Source: Candidatus Peribacteria bacterium | GTDB lineage: Bacteria; Patescibacteriota; Gracilibacteria; Peribacterales; Peribacteraceae | NCBI GenBank assembly: GCA_023245865.1 | Contig: JAHFJN010000001.1 | Location: 1,006,957-1,070,956, forward strand | Length of the DNA stretch: 64,000 bases | Reading direction: 5' to 3' | Part shown: positions 7,982-17,600 of the stretch, piece by piece | How the letters are laid out: each line of letters opens with the position of its first letter | Numbering within the stretch: position 1 is the stretch's first letter | Notes under the pieces: model-generated | Seen by the model: the letters and a program-made list of their open reading frames with translations, nothing else | Told to the model about the DNA's origin: nothing | The model's database searches: none | Translations under genes and position numbers: made by a program

Positions 7982-8749
7982 ATGCTCGAACGACTCCAGA
8001 AAATCCTCTCTGCCCGCGGTATCGCCTCGCGCCGCAAGGCCGAGGAGTACATCCTCGCGGGACACGTGACCGTGAATGGCAAGGTTGCCGTGCTCGGGCA
8101 GAAGGCGGACCCCGAGAAAGACACCGTGGAAGTCGATGGCAAAGTCATGCAGGAGCGGGCGGAGATGTTTTATTACCTGATGAATAAGCCGGTGGGAGTG
8201 GAGACAAGCAATGTTGCGCGTTCCTCGTTCACTGGTTCCTCGAATACAAAAAAACGAGAAACAAGTAACGAGCCAACGAGAAACGATGTAACAATCCGCG
8301 ATCTATTGCCAAAAAATCTCCAAGGGAAAATCTACCCCGTCGGCAGGCTGGATAAAGACAGCGGGGGACTGCTGCTCCTCACGAACGACGGCCCCTTAAG
8401 TTTTCGCCTCACGCACCCGAAGTTCGATCATGAGAAAGAGTACGAGGTGACGGTCGCCGGGGAGATCAAGAACGGCGCGCTGAAAAAACTGGAGGAGGGA
8501 GTGATGATCGATGGCAGTAAAACAAAACCCGCGATCATCAAACGCCTTGCCCCGAATACATTTCTGATCACCCTTACTGAAGGCCGCAACCGCCAGATCC
8601 GGCGGATGTCGCAGAAGGTGGGATCGCCGGTGGACAAGCTTACGCGCGTCCGGATTATGACGTTGCAGGATGCGAACTTAAAACCGGGGGAGGTGCGAGT
8701 GCTCAGCAAGGACGAGGTGAAAAAATTATTGGGTGCGGTGGGATTATGA
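7982..8749 (+). CDS. 16S/23S rRNA pseudouridine synthase, RsuA/RluB family
   Basis: Isomerises a uridine in rRNA to pseudouridine. 255 residues. An N-terminal S4 RNA-binding domain (LQKILSARGIASRRKAEEYI, then GHVTVNGKV) is followed by the catalytic domain with GRLDKDSGGLLLLTNDG, whose Asp is the nucleophile, and GRNRQIRRM near the C-terminus. Residues about 80-101 (bases 8219-8286) are an in-frame insert of the degenerate CGAGAAAC-type repeat, rich in Ser, Thr, Asn, Lys and Arg, sitting between the S4 and catalytic domains where a flexible linker can be tolerated. Which uridine is modified (RsuA, RluB, RluE or RluF type) cannot be decided. Confidence 0.88.
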   Translation: MLERLQKILSARGIASRRKAEEYILAGHVTVNGKVAVLGQKADPEKDTVEVDGKVMQERAEMFYYLMNKPVGVETSNVARSSFTGSSNTKKRETSNEPTRNDVTIRDLLPKNLQGKIYPVGRLDKDSGGLLLLTNDGPLSFRLTHPKFDHEKEYEVTVAGEIKNGALKKLEEGVMIDGSKTKPAIIKRLAPNTFLITLTEGRNRQIRRMSQKVGSPVDKLTRVRIMTLQDANLKPGEVRVLSKDEVKKLLGAVGL

Positions 8750-8764
8750 GCGTATCCTTTCTCT

Positions 8765-10165
8765 ATGAAAATCATCCCCCACGGTGCTGCGCAGGAAGTC
8801 ACCGGCACCTGCCATGAAATTCAGGTCAATGGAAAAAGAATCCTCCTCGATTGCGGGCTCTTTCAAGGAAAGCGCTCGGAATCCGCCGTCAAAAATTCCA
8901 CATTCACGTTTGATCCTGCAAAAGATATTGATGCGTTGATCCTCAGTCATGCACACATGGATCACGTCGGTCGCATCCCTGTGCTCTGGAAGAAGGGATA
9001 TAGGCAAGCCGTGCATAGCACGTACGCGACAAAAGATCTGGCGGCGGTCATGCTCAGTGACGGTGGGTATATTCAAGAAAAGGACGAAGAATTTCATCAA
9101 AAGCATTTGAAAGCATCGATGATGAAATCGGAAGGTCCTCTCTACACCCAAGCGGATGCAGTTGCATGCATGACGCTTTTTCATGGGAAGAATTACAACG
9201 AATGGTTTGAGGTCGTAGAAGGGGTCAAGGCTATGTTCATAGAGGCTGGGCACGTGCTTGGGGCGGCGATGGTGGTGCTGGAAATTTTCGAAGACGGTCG
9301 CAAGCGCATGATCGGATTTTCGGCCGATCTTGGTCGTAACTCTCTCCCGATCATCCGTGATCCGGTTGCGATGCCGCCCGTGGAACTTCTCATCTGCGAA
9401 TCGACCTATGGCAACCGCAAACATGAAGACTTAGCGACCGCGCAGACGAGATTAGGCGAAGTGATCAATGCGACCGCGAAGCGCGGCGGGAAGATCATCA
9501 TCCCAGCGTTCTCCCTCGAGCGGACGCAACAACTTGTGTATGACTTGCACTTGCTCTGGGACGCAAAAAAAATTCCCCCCATCCCGATCGTCATCGATTC
9601 GCCCTTGGCGTCCAAAGTGACCGACGTGTTCATGAAGCATCCGGAGTGCTACGACAAGGAAATGTACGAGCAGTTTTTGGTGCGTGCCCATAATCCGTTC
9701 CAGTTTTCGCTCGTGCGCTACACCGAGAGCAACGAAGAGAGCAAGGCACTCAACGGAACGCCGGGGCCGATGGTGCTCATGGCGGGTTCGGGGATGTGCG
9801 AAGCGGGGCGGATTCGTCACCATCTCAAAAACGAAATCGAAAATCCTCTGAATACAATCCTTGCCGTCGGTTTCATGGCGGCGGATACGCTCGGTGCACG
9901 CATCATTGACCCCGCCGTCAGCGAAGTAAAAATCTTCGATCAGGTTTACCGGAAACGTGCGGAGGTCGTCTACATCGACGCATACTCGGGCCATGCGGAC
10001 TGTATTGATCTTGATGCATTTGTGAAAAACACCGCGGATGTCAAAAAAATTATCCTTGTGCACGGGGAGTTGGAACAGATGCAACCCTTCGCGGGGCGGA
10101 TCAAAAAAATGCGCCCGGGCATCACCGTCGAGATGCCGAAGCGTGAAGAGGAGATCGTAATCTAA
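8765..10165 (+). CDS. Beta-CASP metallo-beta-lactamase RNA nuclease
   Basis: Zinc-dependent RNase of the CPSF73/YSH1-like family, likely acting in RNA processing or decay in the cytoplasm. 466 residues, the usual size. The N-terminal lactamase part has GTCHEIQ, the LLDCGLFQG strand and the metal motif SHAHMDHVGRIP, followed by histidine motifs EAGHVLGAA and FSADLG. The beta-CASP part has CESTYGNRKHED, IPAFSLERTQQ and IDSPLA. GSGMCEAGRIRHHL and ayiDAYSGHADC complete the metal site. It starts 15 bases after the pseudouridine synthase stop, so the two are probably co-transcribed. RNase J is less likely because the protein lacks the long C-terminal region. Confidence 0.9.
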   Translation: MKIIPHGAAQEVTGTCHEIQVNGKRILLDCGLFQGKRSESAVKNSTFTFDPAKDIDALILSHAHMDHVGRIPVLWKKGYRQAVHSTYATKDLAAVMLSDGGYIQEKDEEFHQKHLKASMMKSEGPLYTQADAVACMTLFHGKNYNEWFEVVEGVKAMFIEAGHVLGAAMVVLEIFEDGRKRMIGFSADLGRNSLPIIRDPVAMPPVELLICESTYGNRKHEDLATAQTRLGEVINATAKRGGKIIIPAFSLERTQQLVYDLHLLWDAKKIPPIPIVIDSPLASKVTDVFMKHPECYDKEMYEQFLVRAHNPFQFSLVRYTESNEESKALNGTPGPMVLMAGSGMCEAGRIRHHLKNEIENPLNTILAVGFMAADTLGARIIDPAVSEVKIFDQVYRKRAEVVYIDAYSGHADCIDLDAFVKNTADVKKIILVHGELEQMQPFAGRIKKMRPGITVEMPKREEEIVI

Positions 10166-10234
10166 TGTTGCGAGGTATCTTCAAGTGTTGCATGCTGAGT
10201 AGTCAAGTGGCCTGCTTTCAGCGATAGTCAGCCT

Positions 10235-13200
10235 ATGTATCTGCGTCAGAGAGCCGCCGTGCTCGGACTCGTCACTGTGATGGTGGTGGGGCTCGTCAGC
10301 TGGTGGGCGGTCGGCTCGGAGCGTTCAACCACCCTACTCGGACAATTCGGACCGCCGCAGCCAATGTCCGACCCCGGGGGAATGTCCATGAGTAGTTCTT
10401 CCAACATGTATGGTTGTAACGGTCATGAATGTGATCCTGGTGGCATGGCAGATGCAGCCTGTACGTCGCAAGGCAAAACGTGTCAGCTGTATCCGAGTCA
10501 AAGCTGTTTTATCTGCGTTGGGGGAAGTTCATCTTCCGCAAGCGGTGGCGCCTGTGCCGGTGCCCCGCCGGCGTGCGGAGGTACGACAACGCCCGCTGCT
10601 CCGAAGTGTTGCAACAACAATTGGGCGTGTGTTTTTGGAGATGATTGCAGTTGCTATTGTCAGGGCGGCATGCCGAGCATGGGGTGCGGAATCGCATTCT
10701 CCGAAAATCCCTGTGCGCCGACGGGGCAGAGTTCCTCTTCCAGCAGCGTGGCCTCGAGTGCCAGTTCCAGCGTGCCACCGAGTTCGAGCAGCGCTGCATC
10801 GAGTGGGAGCAGCAGCAGTTCATCGGTGTGTGTGAGTTTCTTGCCGGATTGCAATAATGCAAACTTGAATACACTCCCCGCAGGTGCTGCCTGCCCGAAA
10901 AATTGTACGAATATGCTGACATGTGTTAATAATCAAGAAAATTGCGCAGCGGGTCTTTCGTGCGTCAGTGGCATATGCCGTGCGCCGTCTTCATCGTCCA
11001 ATTCCTCTTCGTCACGTTCGTCTTCCAGCAGTGCCTGTCCCACCGATGGTTTATATACGTATCCGCTACCACCAGGGTGCACGTGCGGAGTGTATGCTTA
11101 CGATAGTCATCATTGTCTCTACTGTGATGATTCATGGGGCATCGTCTGCGGCTCTTCCCAGTCCAGCTCGTCCTCTCGCTCGGCTGTCGCTTGTACGACC
11201 TCTGCCGATTGCGCACAGCAATTTCCCACGACCCAGTGCGGCGTGCGCGGCCCCGGAGACTGCGTGTATAAAACCGGAGAATGTCTTGGGAACGGCCTAG
11301 GGCAGACATATTGCGCGCAAATCACGTGGGGGTGTTTGTGCCCATCGAGCGGGTCGTCGTCCTCCGGTTCCTCCGGCTCTTCTGGTTCCTCCCAATCTTC
11401 CTCTCCCACGCACCTCGCCTGCGCCGGCTATTCCTGCCTTATTACCTCCGGCCCCGGCGCCAATACCTGCACCAACAATCCCGATTGCGTTCCATCCAAT
11501 GAACACCTCGCTTGCCAGAACTTTGAGTGCACGGTCGTAACGGGAGCGGGCAATGACACCTGTGCCACCAATCCCGACTGTGTACCCCCCACCAGTCACC
11601 TCGCCTGCGCCGGTTTCTCCTGCCTTATTACCTCCGGCCCCGGCGCCAATACCTGCACCAACAATCCCGATTGCATTCCACCAAATGAACATCTCGCTTG
11701 CGTCAATAATTCTTGTACGGTCGTAGCGGGAATGGGCAATGACACCTGTGCCACCAATCCCGACTGCGTACCTCCCACCAATCATCTCGCCTGCGCCGGT
11801 TTCTCCTGCCTTATTACCTCCGGCCCCGGCGCCAATACCTGCACCAACAATCCCGATTGCGTTCCACCTACTGCTCACCTTGCCTGTGTGAGTAATGCCT
11901 GCACGGTCGTACCGGGAGCAGGCAATGACACCTGTGCGACGAATCCCGATTGTATTCCCCCCGATAAGCACCTTGCCTGCGTGAGTAATGCCTGCACGGT
12001 TGTGAATGGCGTAGGGAGTGATCTATGTGCTTCTAACCCTGATTGCATCCCCCCCGATAAACACCTCGCTTGCGTGAGTAATGCTTGCACCGTCGTGAAT
12101 GGAGCGGGCAATGACACCTGCGCGACGAATCCCGATTGTACCGCGAGCTCCGCTCCATCGAGCAGCAGTGTGAGTAGTAGCTCCAATAGCAGTAATAGCT
12201 CTGCGACTGCCTGCACGTCGGACTTTGACTGCGGACCGATCCCGAATTGTCCGATCGATGCACAGGGTCGTTTCTGTTGTGCGATGCCGCATTGCGATCT
12301 TTCCTTGCATCTCTGTGGAACGGTCATGACCGGCAACGCCTGCTCCTCCCAATCGAGTCAGAGCTCCGGGCAATCAAGCAGCAGTACGGCGAGTAATGCG
12401 AGCACCTCCTTCGTCGGCCGCTATGCGTATGTGACGAATGATGGAAAAAATACGTTCCAGGTGATTGATATTCAAAATCCCAATGCGCCCGTCATCGTGA
12501 ACTCCGTGGCAACGGGCACAGCGCCGGCGCGCATTGCCGGAACAAGTGCCTATGTGTACGTACTCAATCAACAAGACAATACGATGCAAACCTTTGACAT
12601 TGCAGATCCCCGTTCCCCCGTGAGTGTGGGGACAACTTTTGCGGGGAATCTTCCGTATGATCTTTTCATCCAAGGGAACTATATCTATGTCGTTCATCAG
12701 GCTGGCGGGAGCGCGGACATGCGCGTGTTTGATATCAGCAATCCTCGCTCCCCTCAGAATGTGGCGACTGTCCCCGCAGGCACGCAGGCGCGCGTGTTCG
12801 CCCAAGACCAGTATGTGTATGTGGTGAGTAAGCAAGACAGCACGCTCCAGATTTTTGATGTCAGCAATCCTCGCGCTCCTGCAAGTGTTGCAACGGTTCC
12901 AACCGGCTATAGTCCTGAACACATCTTTGTCCGTGGTTCTTATGCTTATGTGGGTTCTACCGGTGCGTACTCCATTGGCGGACAACAATTTGGTGGCCCG
13001 GTGTTGCAGATCTTTGATGTCGGCAACCCTCGCTCTCCTGTTCTCGCAACAACCTTACCTTCCGTATTCGGGGGGACAGGTCTCGATGCACAGGGCACGT
13101 ACCTCTATTATTTGCAATACAGCGGAGGCACGCCGGGGTACGCCCCCGGTGGGGGAGTGGAAGTCATAGACATCGCAGACCCGCGCGCCCCCGTGAGTGT

Positions 13201-14575
13201 GAAGAAACTGGACATGCAATACTCACCATGGAGTTTCGCGATTGCCGGCCAATACATGTACGTGGGGATGGGCAATAACAGTTTCTACGTCTACGACATC
13301 ACAGATCCGCGCTCACCCGTGAAAAAGGGAGGATTCATGTCCGCTCTTCTTTCTCTCCCGAGTGACATCTTTGTTACCGATCGAACGGGCGGCGGCGGAT
13401 CTTCCGGTGGCAATTCCCAGAGTTCCGCTGTGAGCAGTGGCGGTTCGAGTGGCAGCACCGGCCCGGGTTACTGCTGCGTTGCAAACACTTGCTACACCTC
13501 CGTTAGTTGTGTGCTCACACAAAATCAATGCCAAGCGAACTGCGGAGCCAATTCCAGTGGAGGTTCCCAAGGTTCCAGCGGTTCAGTTGCTTCACAACCA
13601 TCCGTGTGCTTTGGAGACGAATGCAGCCATGGCGGAGATGCATTTTGCCAAGCGATCGGACAGAGTTGCATCGCTACAGCACAATTGCCGTGTCTGATGT
13701 GTGGAAATGCTGCGAGCAGTACGGGGAGTAACGGAAGTACGGGAAGTACGGGAAGTACAGGAGGTAATGGAAGTAGCGGAAGTAATGGGGCCCTCTTCCT
13801 TGGGGAACCATCCACGAATGGCACCCCCGATCATAATGCAGCCCCCGATGGTGTTACTCTTCAAACCGGTGCCTCCACCTCATTTGGTTACTGCTGCTTC
13901 AATCAACTCTGTATTGCTGCTATCTCCTGTCCTCTCACAGAGAATCAGTGTCTCCAAACCTGTGCTCCACCTCTTCTAGCTTCTCAAGGATCTCTGGACG
14001 GTTCTAACACGACCCTCTCTCCCTACGCTTGCCTTGGCGACGAATGCGCGCGCGGAGGAACAGACTTCTGTAAGTCCCTTGGACAACTGTGTGAACAGAG
14101 CTCCGCTCTTCCCTGCGCACGCTGTATCGACATCCCAACCTCTTCTTCTCCTTTTACTCTCACACCTTCTCCGCTCACACCTTCCCCTACGTCTGCCTCT
14201 TTCCTGAGCTTGCATCTTCCACCCGTCCTGTTCGCTTCCTCTTCCTCCGTAAAAACCACCACGACTATGAGTCCCCCCACGGTCGCTGCAGAGCAGGAAA
14301 CCGTCATTGCACTACCGTCGACGACACTCCTCTCAGAAGTTCCCGCACCCATTGTTTCTCCCACTGCCATGATCGGGAGCACCGAATTCCCTTCAACTTT
14401 GTATGGCCCCTTCCATGCTGAAGTCGCACCGAATTCCTTCGCCATGCTAGATGGCAAAGTAATGTACGGTACCAATCGTCCTCCCACCAACACCTCCAGC
14501 GGTCCCGAAACTCTCGCAATCATGGTGGCGGGAGCGAGTGCCGGCTATGGATGGATGCGTAGAAGAAGGTCATAA
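10235..14575 (+). CDS. Giant Cys/Ser-rich surface protein with LVIVD propeller and C-terminal sorting-like tail
   Basis: 1446 residues; function not known, a surface adhesin is inferred. An N-terminal signal/anchor (residues about 8-26) precedes Cys-rich modules separated by poly-Ser linkers. Eight 31-residue repeats of the HLAC...CTVV.G.GNDTC..NPDC type follow (11411-12139). Next come seven LVIVD-like blades (about 12405-13380), each with YVYV...FDI.NPRSPV, likely one beta-propeller. Then two YCC...SC.LT.NQC modules, C-G-EC-GG modules and a Gly/Ser/Thr tract. The C-terminus GPETLAIMVAGASAGYGWM plus four Arg looks like a sortase- or CTERM-type signal: short polar motif, hydrophobic helix, Arg cluster. 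The next gene is a paralogue with an almost identical C-terminus. Confidence 0.85.
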   Translation: MYLRQRAAVLGLVTVMVVGLVSWWAVGSERSTTLLGQFGPPQPMSDPGGMSMSSSSNMYGCNGHECDPGGMADAACTSQGKTCQLYPSQSCFICVGGSSSSASGGACAGAPPACGGTTTPAAPKCCNNNWACVFGDDCSCYCQGGMPSMGCGIAFSENPCAPTGQSSSSSSVASSASSSVPPSSSSAASSGSSSSSSVCVSFLPDCNNANLNTLPAGAACPKNCTNMLTCVNNQENCAAGLSCVSGICRAPSSSSNSSSSRSSSSSACPTDGLYTYPLPPGCTCGVYAYDSHHCLYCDDSWGIVCGSSQSSSSSRSAVACTTSADCAQQFPTTQCGVRGPGDCVYKTGECLGNGLGQTYCAQITWGCLCPSSGSSSSGSSGSSGSSQSSSPTHLACAGYSCLITSGPGANTCTNNPDCVPSNEHLACQNFECTVVTGAGNDTCATNPDCVPPTSHLACAGFSCLITSGPGANTCTNNPDCIPPNEHLACVNNSCTVVAGMGNDTCATNPDCVPPTNHLACAGFSCLITSGPGANTCTNNPDCVPPTAHLACVSNACTVVPGAGNDTCATNPDCIPPDKHLACVSNACTVVNGVGSDLCASNPDCIPPDKHLACVSNACTVVNGAGNDTCATNPDCTASSAPSSSSVSSSSNSSNSSATACTSDFDCGPIPNCPIDAQGRFCCAMPHCDLSLHLCGTVMTGNACSSQSSQSSGQSSSSTASNASTSFVGRYAYVTNDGKNTFQVIDIQNPNAPVIVNSVATGTAPARIAGTSAYVYVLNQQDNTMQTFDIADPRSPVSVGTTFAGNLPYDLFIQGNYIYVVHQAGGSADMRVFDISNPRSPQNVATVPAGTQARVFAQDQYVYVVSKQDSTLQIFDVSNPRAPASVATVPTGYSPEHIFVRGSYAYVGSTGAYSIGGQQFGGPVLQIFDVGNPRSPVLATTLPSVFGGTGLDAQGTYLYYLQYSGGTPGYAPGGGVEVIDIADPRAPVSVKKLDMQYSPWSFAIAGQYMYVGMGNNSFYVYDITDPRSPVKKGGFMSALLSLPSDIFVTDRTGGGGSSGGNSQSSAVSSGGSSGSTGPGYCCVANTCYTSVSCVLTQNQCQANCGANSSGGSQGSSGSVASQPSVCFGDECSHGGDAFCQAIGQSCIATAQLPCLMCGNAASSTGSNGSTGSTGSTGGNGSSGSNGALFLGEPSTNGTPDHNAAPDGVTLQTGASTSFGYCCFNQLCIAAISCPLTENQCLQTCAPPLLASQGSLDGSNTTLSPYACLGDECARGGTDFCKSLGQLCEQSSALPCARCIDIPTSSSPFTLTPSPLTPSPTSASFLSLHLPPVLFASSSSVKTTTTMSPPTVAAEQETVIALPSTTLLSEVPAPIVSPTAMIGSTEFPSTLYGPFHAEVAPNSFAMLDGKVMYGTNRPPTNTSSGPETLAIMVAGASAGYGWMRRRRS
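11411..12139 (+). repeat. Eight tandem 93-bp repeats encoding Cys-rich 31-residue units
   Basis: Units begin HLAC, contain a second Cys, a G-x-G turn, then TC and NPDC, so each has four Cys and probably two disulfides. Types alternate for the first units (ITSGPGANTC and VV.G.GNDTC forms), showing that a two-unit block was duplicated. The last three units are the single VSNACTVV type. Two divergent copies occur in the neighbouring giant protein near 17636-17800. Confidence 0.9.
13715..13785 (+). repeat. GGAAGTAcGG minisatellite, short copy
   Basis: Degenerate 9-bp units (GGAAGTACG, GGAAGTAAT) in frame, encoding Gly-Ser-Thr/Asn repeats between Cys modules. A longer version is at 18288-18390. 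Confidence 0.75.
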
Positions 14576-14608
14576 TATTTCGGGAGCGTGGTACACTCCG
14601 TACAGTAT

Positions 14609-17600
14609 ATGCAGAAGAGGTTTATTATTTTTCTCGGAGTCGTCATTCCCATAACGATTGTGGTGGGCATACTCCTGTCACGACACGGGGGAAAATTTCA
14701 GGCTCAGGTGTACGACAACGCGTACTGCCAAGCGTCGGGAATTCCTATTTGCGATGATAATAGGGGAGCCGGAGGAAGCTGCGGAACGTATTGCTGCAAG
14801 GCAGGGTATACGTATCAGTACGGGCAAAGTTGGGACTACCAGCAATGTTCCGCTGGATACACATGCCAGGGTGGCGTGTGTCAAGCTGCGATGGGTTATG
14901 GAGGTGGTTCCTCTGCAAGCGGCGGTTCCTGTAACGGCGCACCGCCATCGTGCGCAGGAACCTTGGCGACGACCACTCCGCAATGCTGCGGCGGCAATTG
15001 GGCGTGCACATTGATGAATAATTGTAATTGCTCATGTTCAGGGGGCGCGCTCAATATCAATTGTCCCTATCGCCCGTACATCAACCCCTGCGCGCCCGCA
15101 AGCTCAGCAGCAAGCAGTAACCCTTCATCCTCATCCAGTGATTCGAGTAGCGCAAGCTCTGCTTCCAGCAGCGTGGCGTCGAGCGGGAGCAGTGCAAACA
15201 GCTCAGTATGTGGGGCATGTCCTGCGATCAATTTCTGCCAACCGGGTGGTGCGGGAGGTTACGAGGATTGCCAGTTTCGAGGTATGGCGTGTGTGAATGG
15301 ACAAGACATGGTCACCTGTAACTGTTATTCCTGCACGGCTCTCAGTAGTTCATCGTCCGTCGTTTCTTCATCCTCATCTGCATCATCCAATCCTCAATGC
15401 AGAATCGATGGAGATTGCTCGAAGCCTCCCCCAACATGTGCCAATGCCGTTGGGCCCGCACGAAGCAATATATGCACGGGCGCCACACCCGACAGTTGTA
15501 TTTCTGCGGGCCAGTGCTATTACCGTGATTTATTTTGCCAAGCAGATCAACAATGCGGAGCGAAGCTGGTCGTGTGTCCGTGCCCCGCCAGTTCGAGCTC
15601 GTCTTCCAGCTCGTCCGTGCAATGCAACACAGACGCAGATTGTCCGATGAATAATATGACATGTGCGGAGGCAACCGCCCCGACATCTCAACGATATTGT
15701 CCGAGTGGGAATCCCGATCCCGCTGCATGCGTACCCATAGGAAGTTGTTTTATTGGACATCGCGTTTGTACGAATCATAAATGTTTATTAACTCTTCCAC
15801 TCTGTCCATGTCTCACTTCCAGCTCCTCCTCTGCGCAAATGTGTAATGGAGTGGCCCGACCTTCCACCAACCCCTGCTACTCCACGACTGAATTCAAGTG
15901 TTGCTCGATAGGGTGGACATGCGCACCGCTTGGGCAGGTGGGAGGGGCGGGACCATGGGTGGGCATTTGTCCGACTGTCAATTCTTCTTCATCATCCTCT
16001 TCCATGTCGAGCAGTAATTCATCTTGGGTCAATCTCCTCTGTGGCAATGGAAAAATAGACACGAAGCTGGGGTACGCTGAACAGTGCGACAATGGAGGGG
16101 GCGGTAATCAGGACGACTCGAATTGCACATCCACATGTCAGCTCGCCTACTGTGGCGATGGCCTCATTTTCAATAACATCATCATTCCCGTCACTGTTTC
16201 TCCCCCCGCACGCGGCCAAGAAGAATGCGACAATTTTACGTGGGCAAATCTTGCCAATGCTCGTTGTACGCCAAAGTGCAAGATTGAACGGTGCGGAGAT
16301 GGGTACCTTTTTGACGGCTACAACCCCTCTGTCTCGATCGGGACCAGGTTCGTCGGTACCGGCTACGATGAATGTGATGACGGGAATAACATCAATAACG
16401 ACGGATGTTCATGGGATTGTAAAATCGAATCCAGCTCTTCCTCGAAAAAAAGTTCATCGAGTTCCAGTTCTTCTCCGAGCAGCTCTTCCTCTGCAAGTGC
16501 ATGTACGTTGGATTCTCAGTGTCATAGCTTCACCATTTGCGAACTCTATCGTCCCGATGATCCTTGCTGTAACGGCAACCCACTCCACCTGCCGACGTGC
16601 TGTCCCGCTGATGCCTGTATCAGTGGTGTGTGTGGTATCAAATATGTGGGCAACGCCTGTTCCTCGCAATCGAGCCAAGGCTCGGGAGGATCACAAAGCT
16701 CCGGTTCTTCAAACTCCTCTGGTCATTCCGATTTCTCCAGTAGCTCCGGTTCCTCAGGTTCCTCGGGAAGTTCTGGCAGTTCCGGTTCTTCCGGTTCCTC
16801 GGGCAGCAGCGGACCCGGGTACAATTGCATCGCAGGGGTTTGTTACATCGATAGTTCTTTCACCCTCACGCAGCAGCAATGTGCGATGTCCTGCGGAGGA
16901 TCTTCCTCGTCGGGTTCCTTCCACTCCGCCCCTCCACCGTCGGAGTGTCAGGGGGGTGAATGTGCGAATGGCGGCACTATCTACTGCCAAGCACTCGGAC
17001 AGAGCTGTACGGAAATCAGTACGTTACCGTGCTTGCGGTGCGGTGCTGCCTCGAGTAGCGCTTCTTCCATCGGTTCTGTGGGGTCTTCTGGCTCCTCCTC
17101 TTCCATCAATAATTTTTCAGCCGTGTGCGGTAATGGCATTGTAGAGGGAACGGAACTCTGTGATTTTGGAGCCTTCAATGGCGTCTACGGGAAACCCGTT
17201 CCCGGGCAGGCTGTGAATGATTTTTGTACGGAGCAATGTAAACCTCCTACATGCGGCGATGGAGTCGTACAAAAAAATTATATCTATCAAGGCGGTGATT
17301 GGTACACCTCGGAACAGTGCGACTCTCCAAACGCGCCCTGTGACAAATGCATCATTATGCGCTGTGGTGATGGCCGACTGCAGCCACAAAATGGAGAGGA
17401 GTGCGATCCGGGAAGTCGATGTCCGTTTGTGGGGGGCGGAAGGCCGCAGTGTACGTCGAATGAAGAATGTGAATTTTGCGCCGTGGGCTCTTCGTGGAAA
17501 TGCGGAGACGGCAGCGCATGTACAAAGCACAGTGACTGTAAGGGGAAGGCCGTGTGTTCGTTTGATCTCAATGCCGCCGCTGATTTTGGTCCTCAACATG

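Noticed and set aside
11411..12139. Tandem repeats as a CRISPR array
   Set aside because: Repeats are 93 bp, directly adjacent without unique spacers, and are in frame in a coding gene.
16092..17144. 350-codon plus-strand frame inside the second giant protein
   Set aside because: Out-of-frame reading of Ser/Cys-rich repeats; composition of Pro, Arg and Val typical of shadows.
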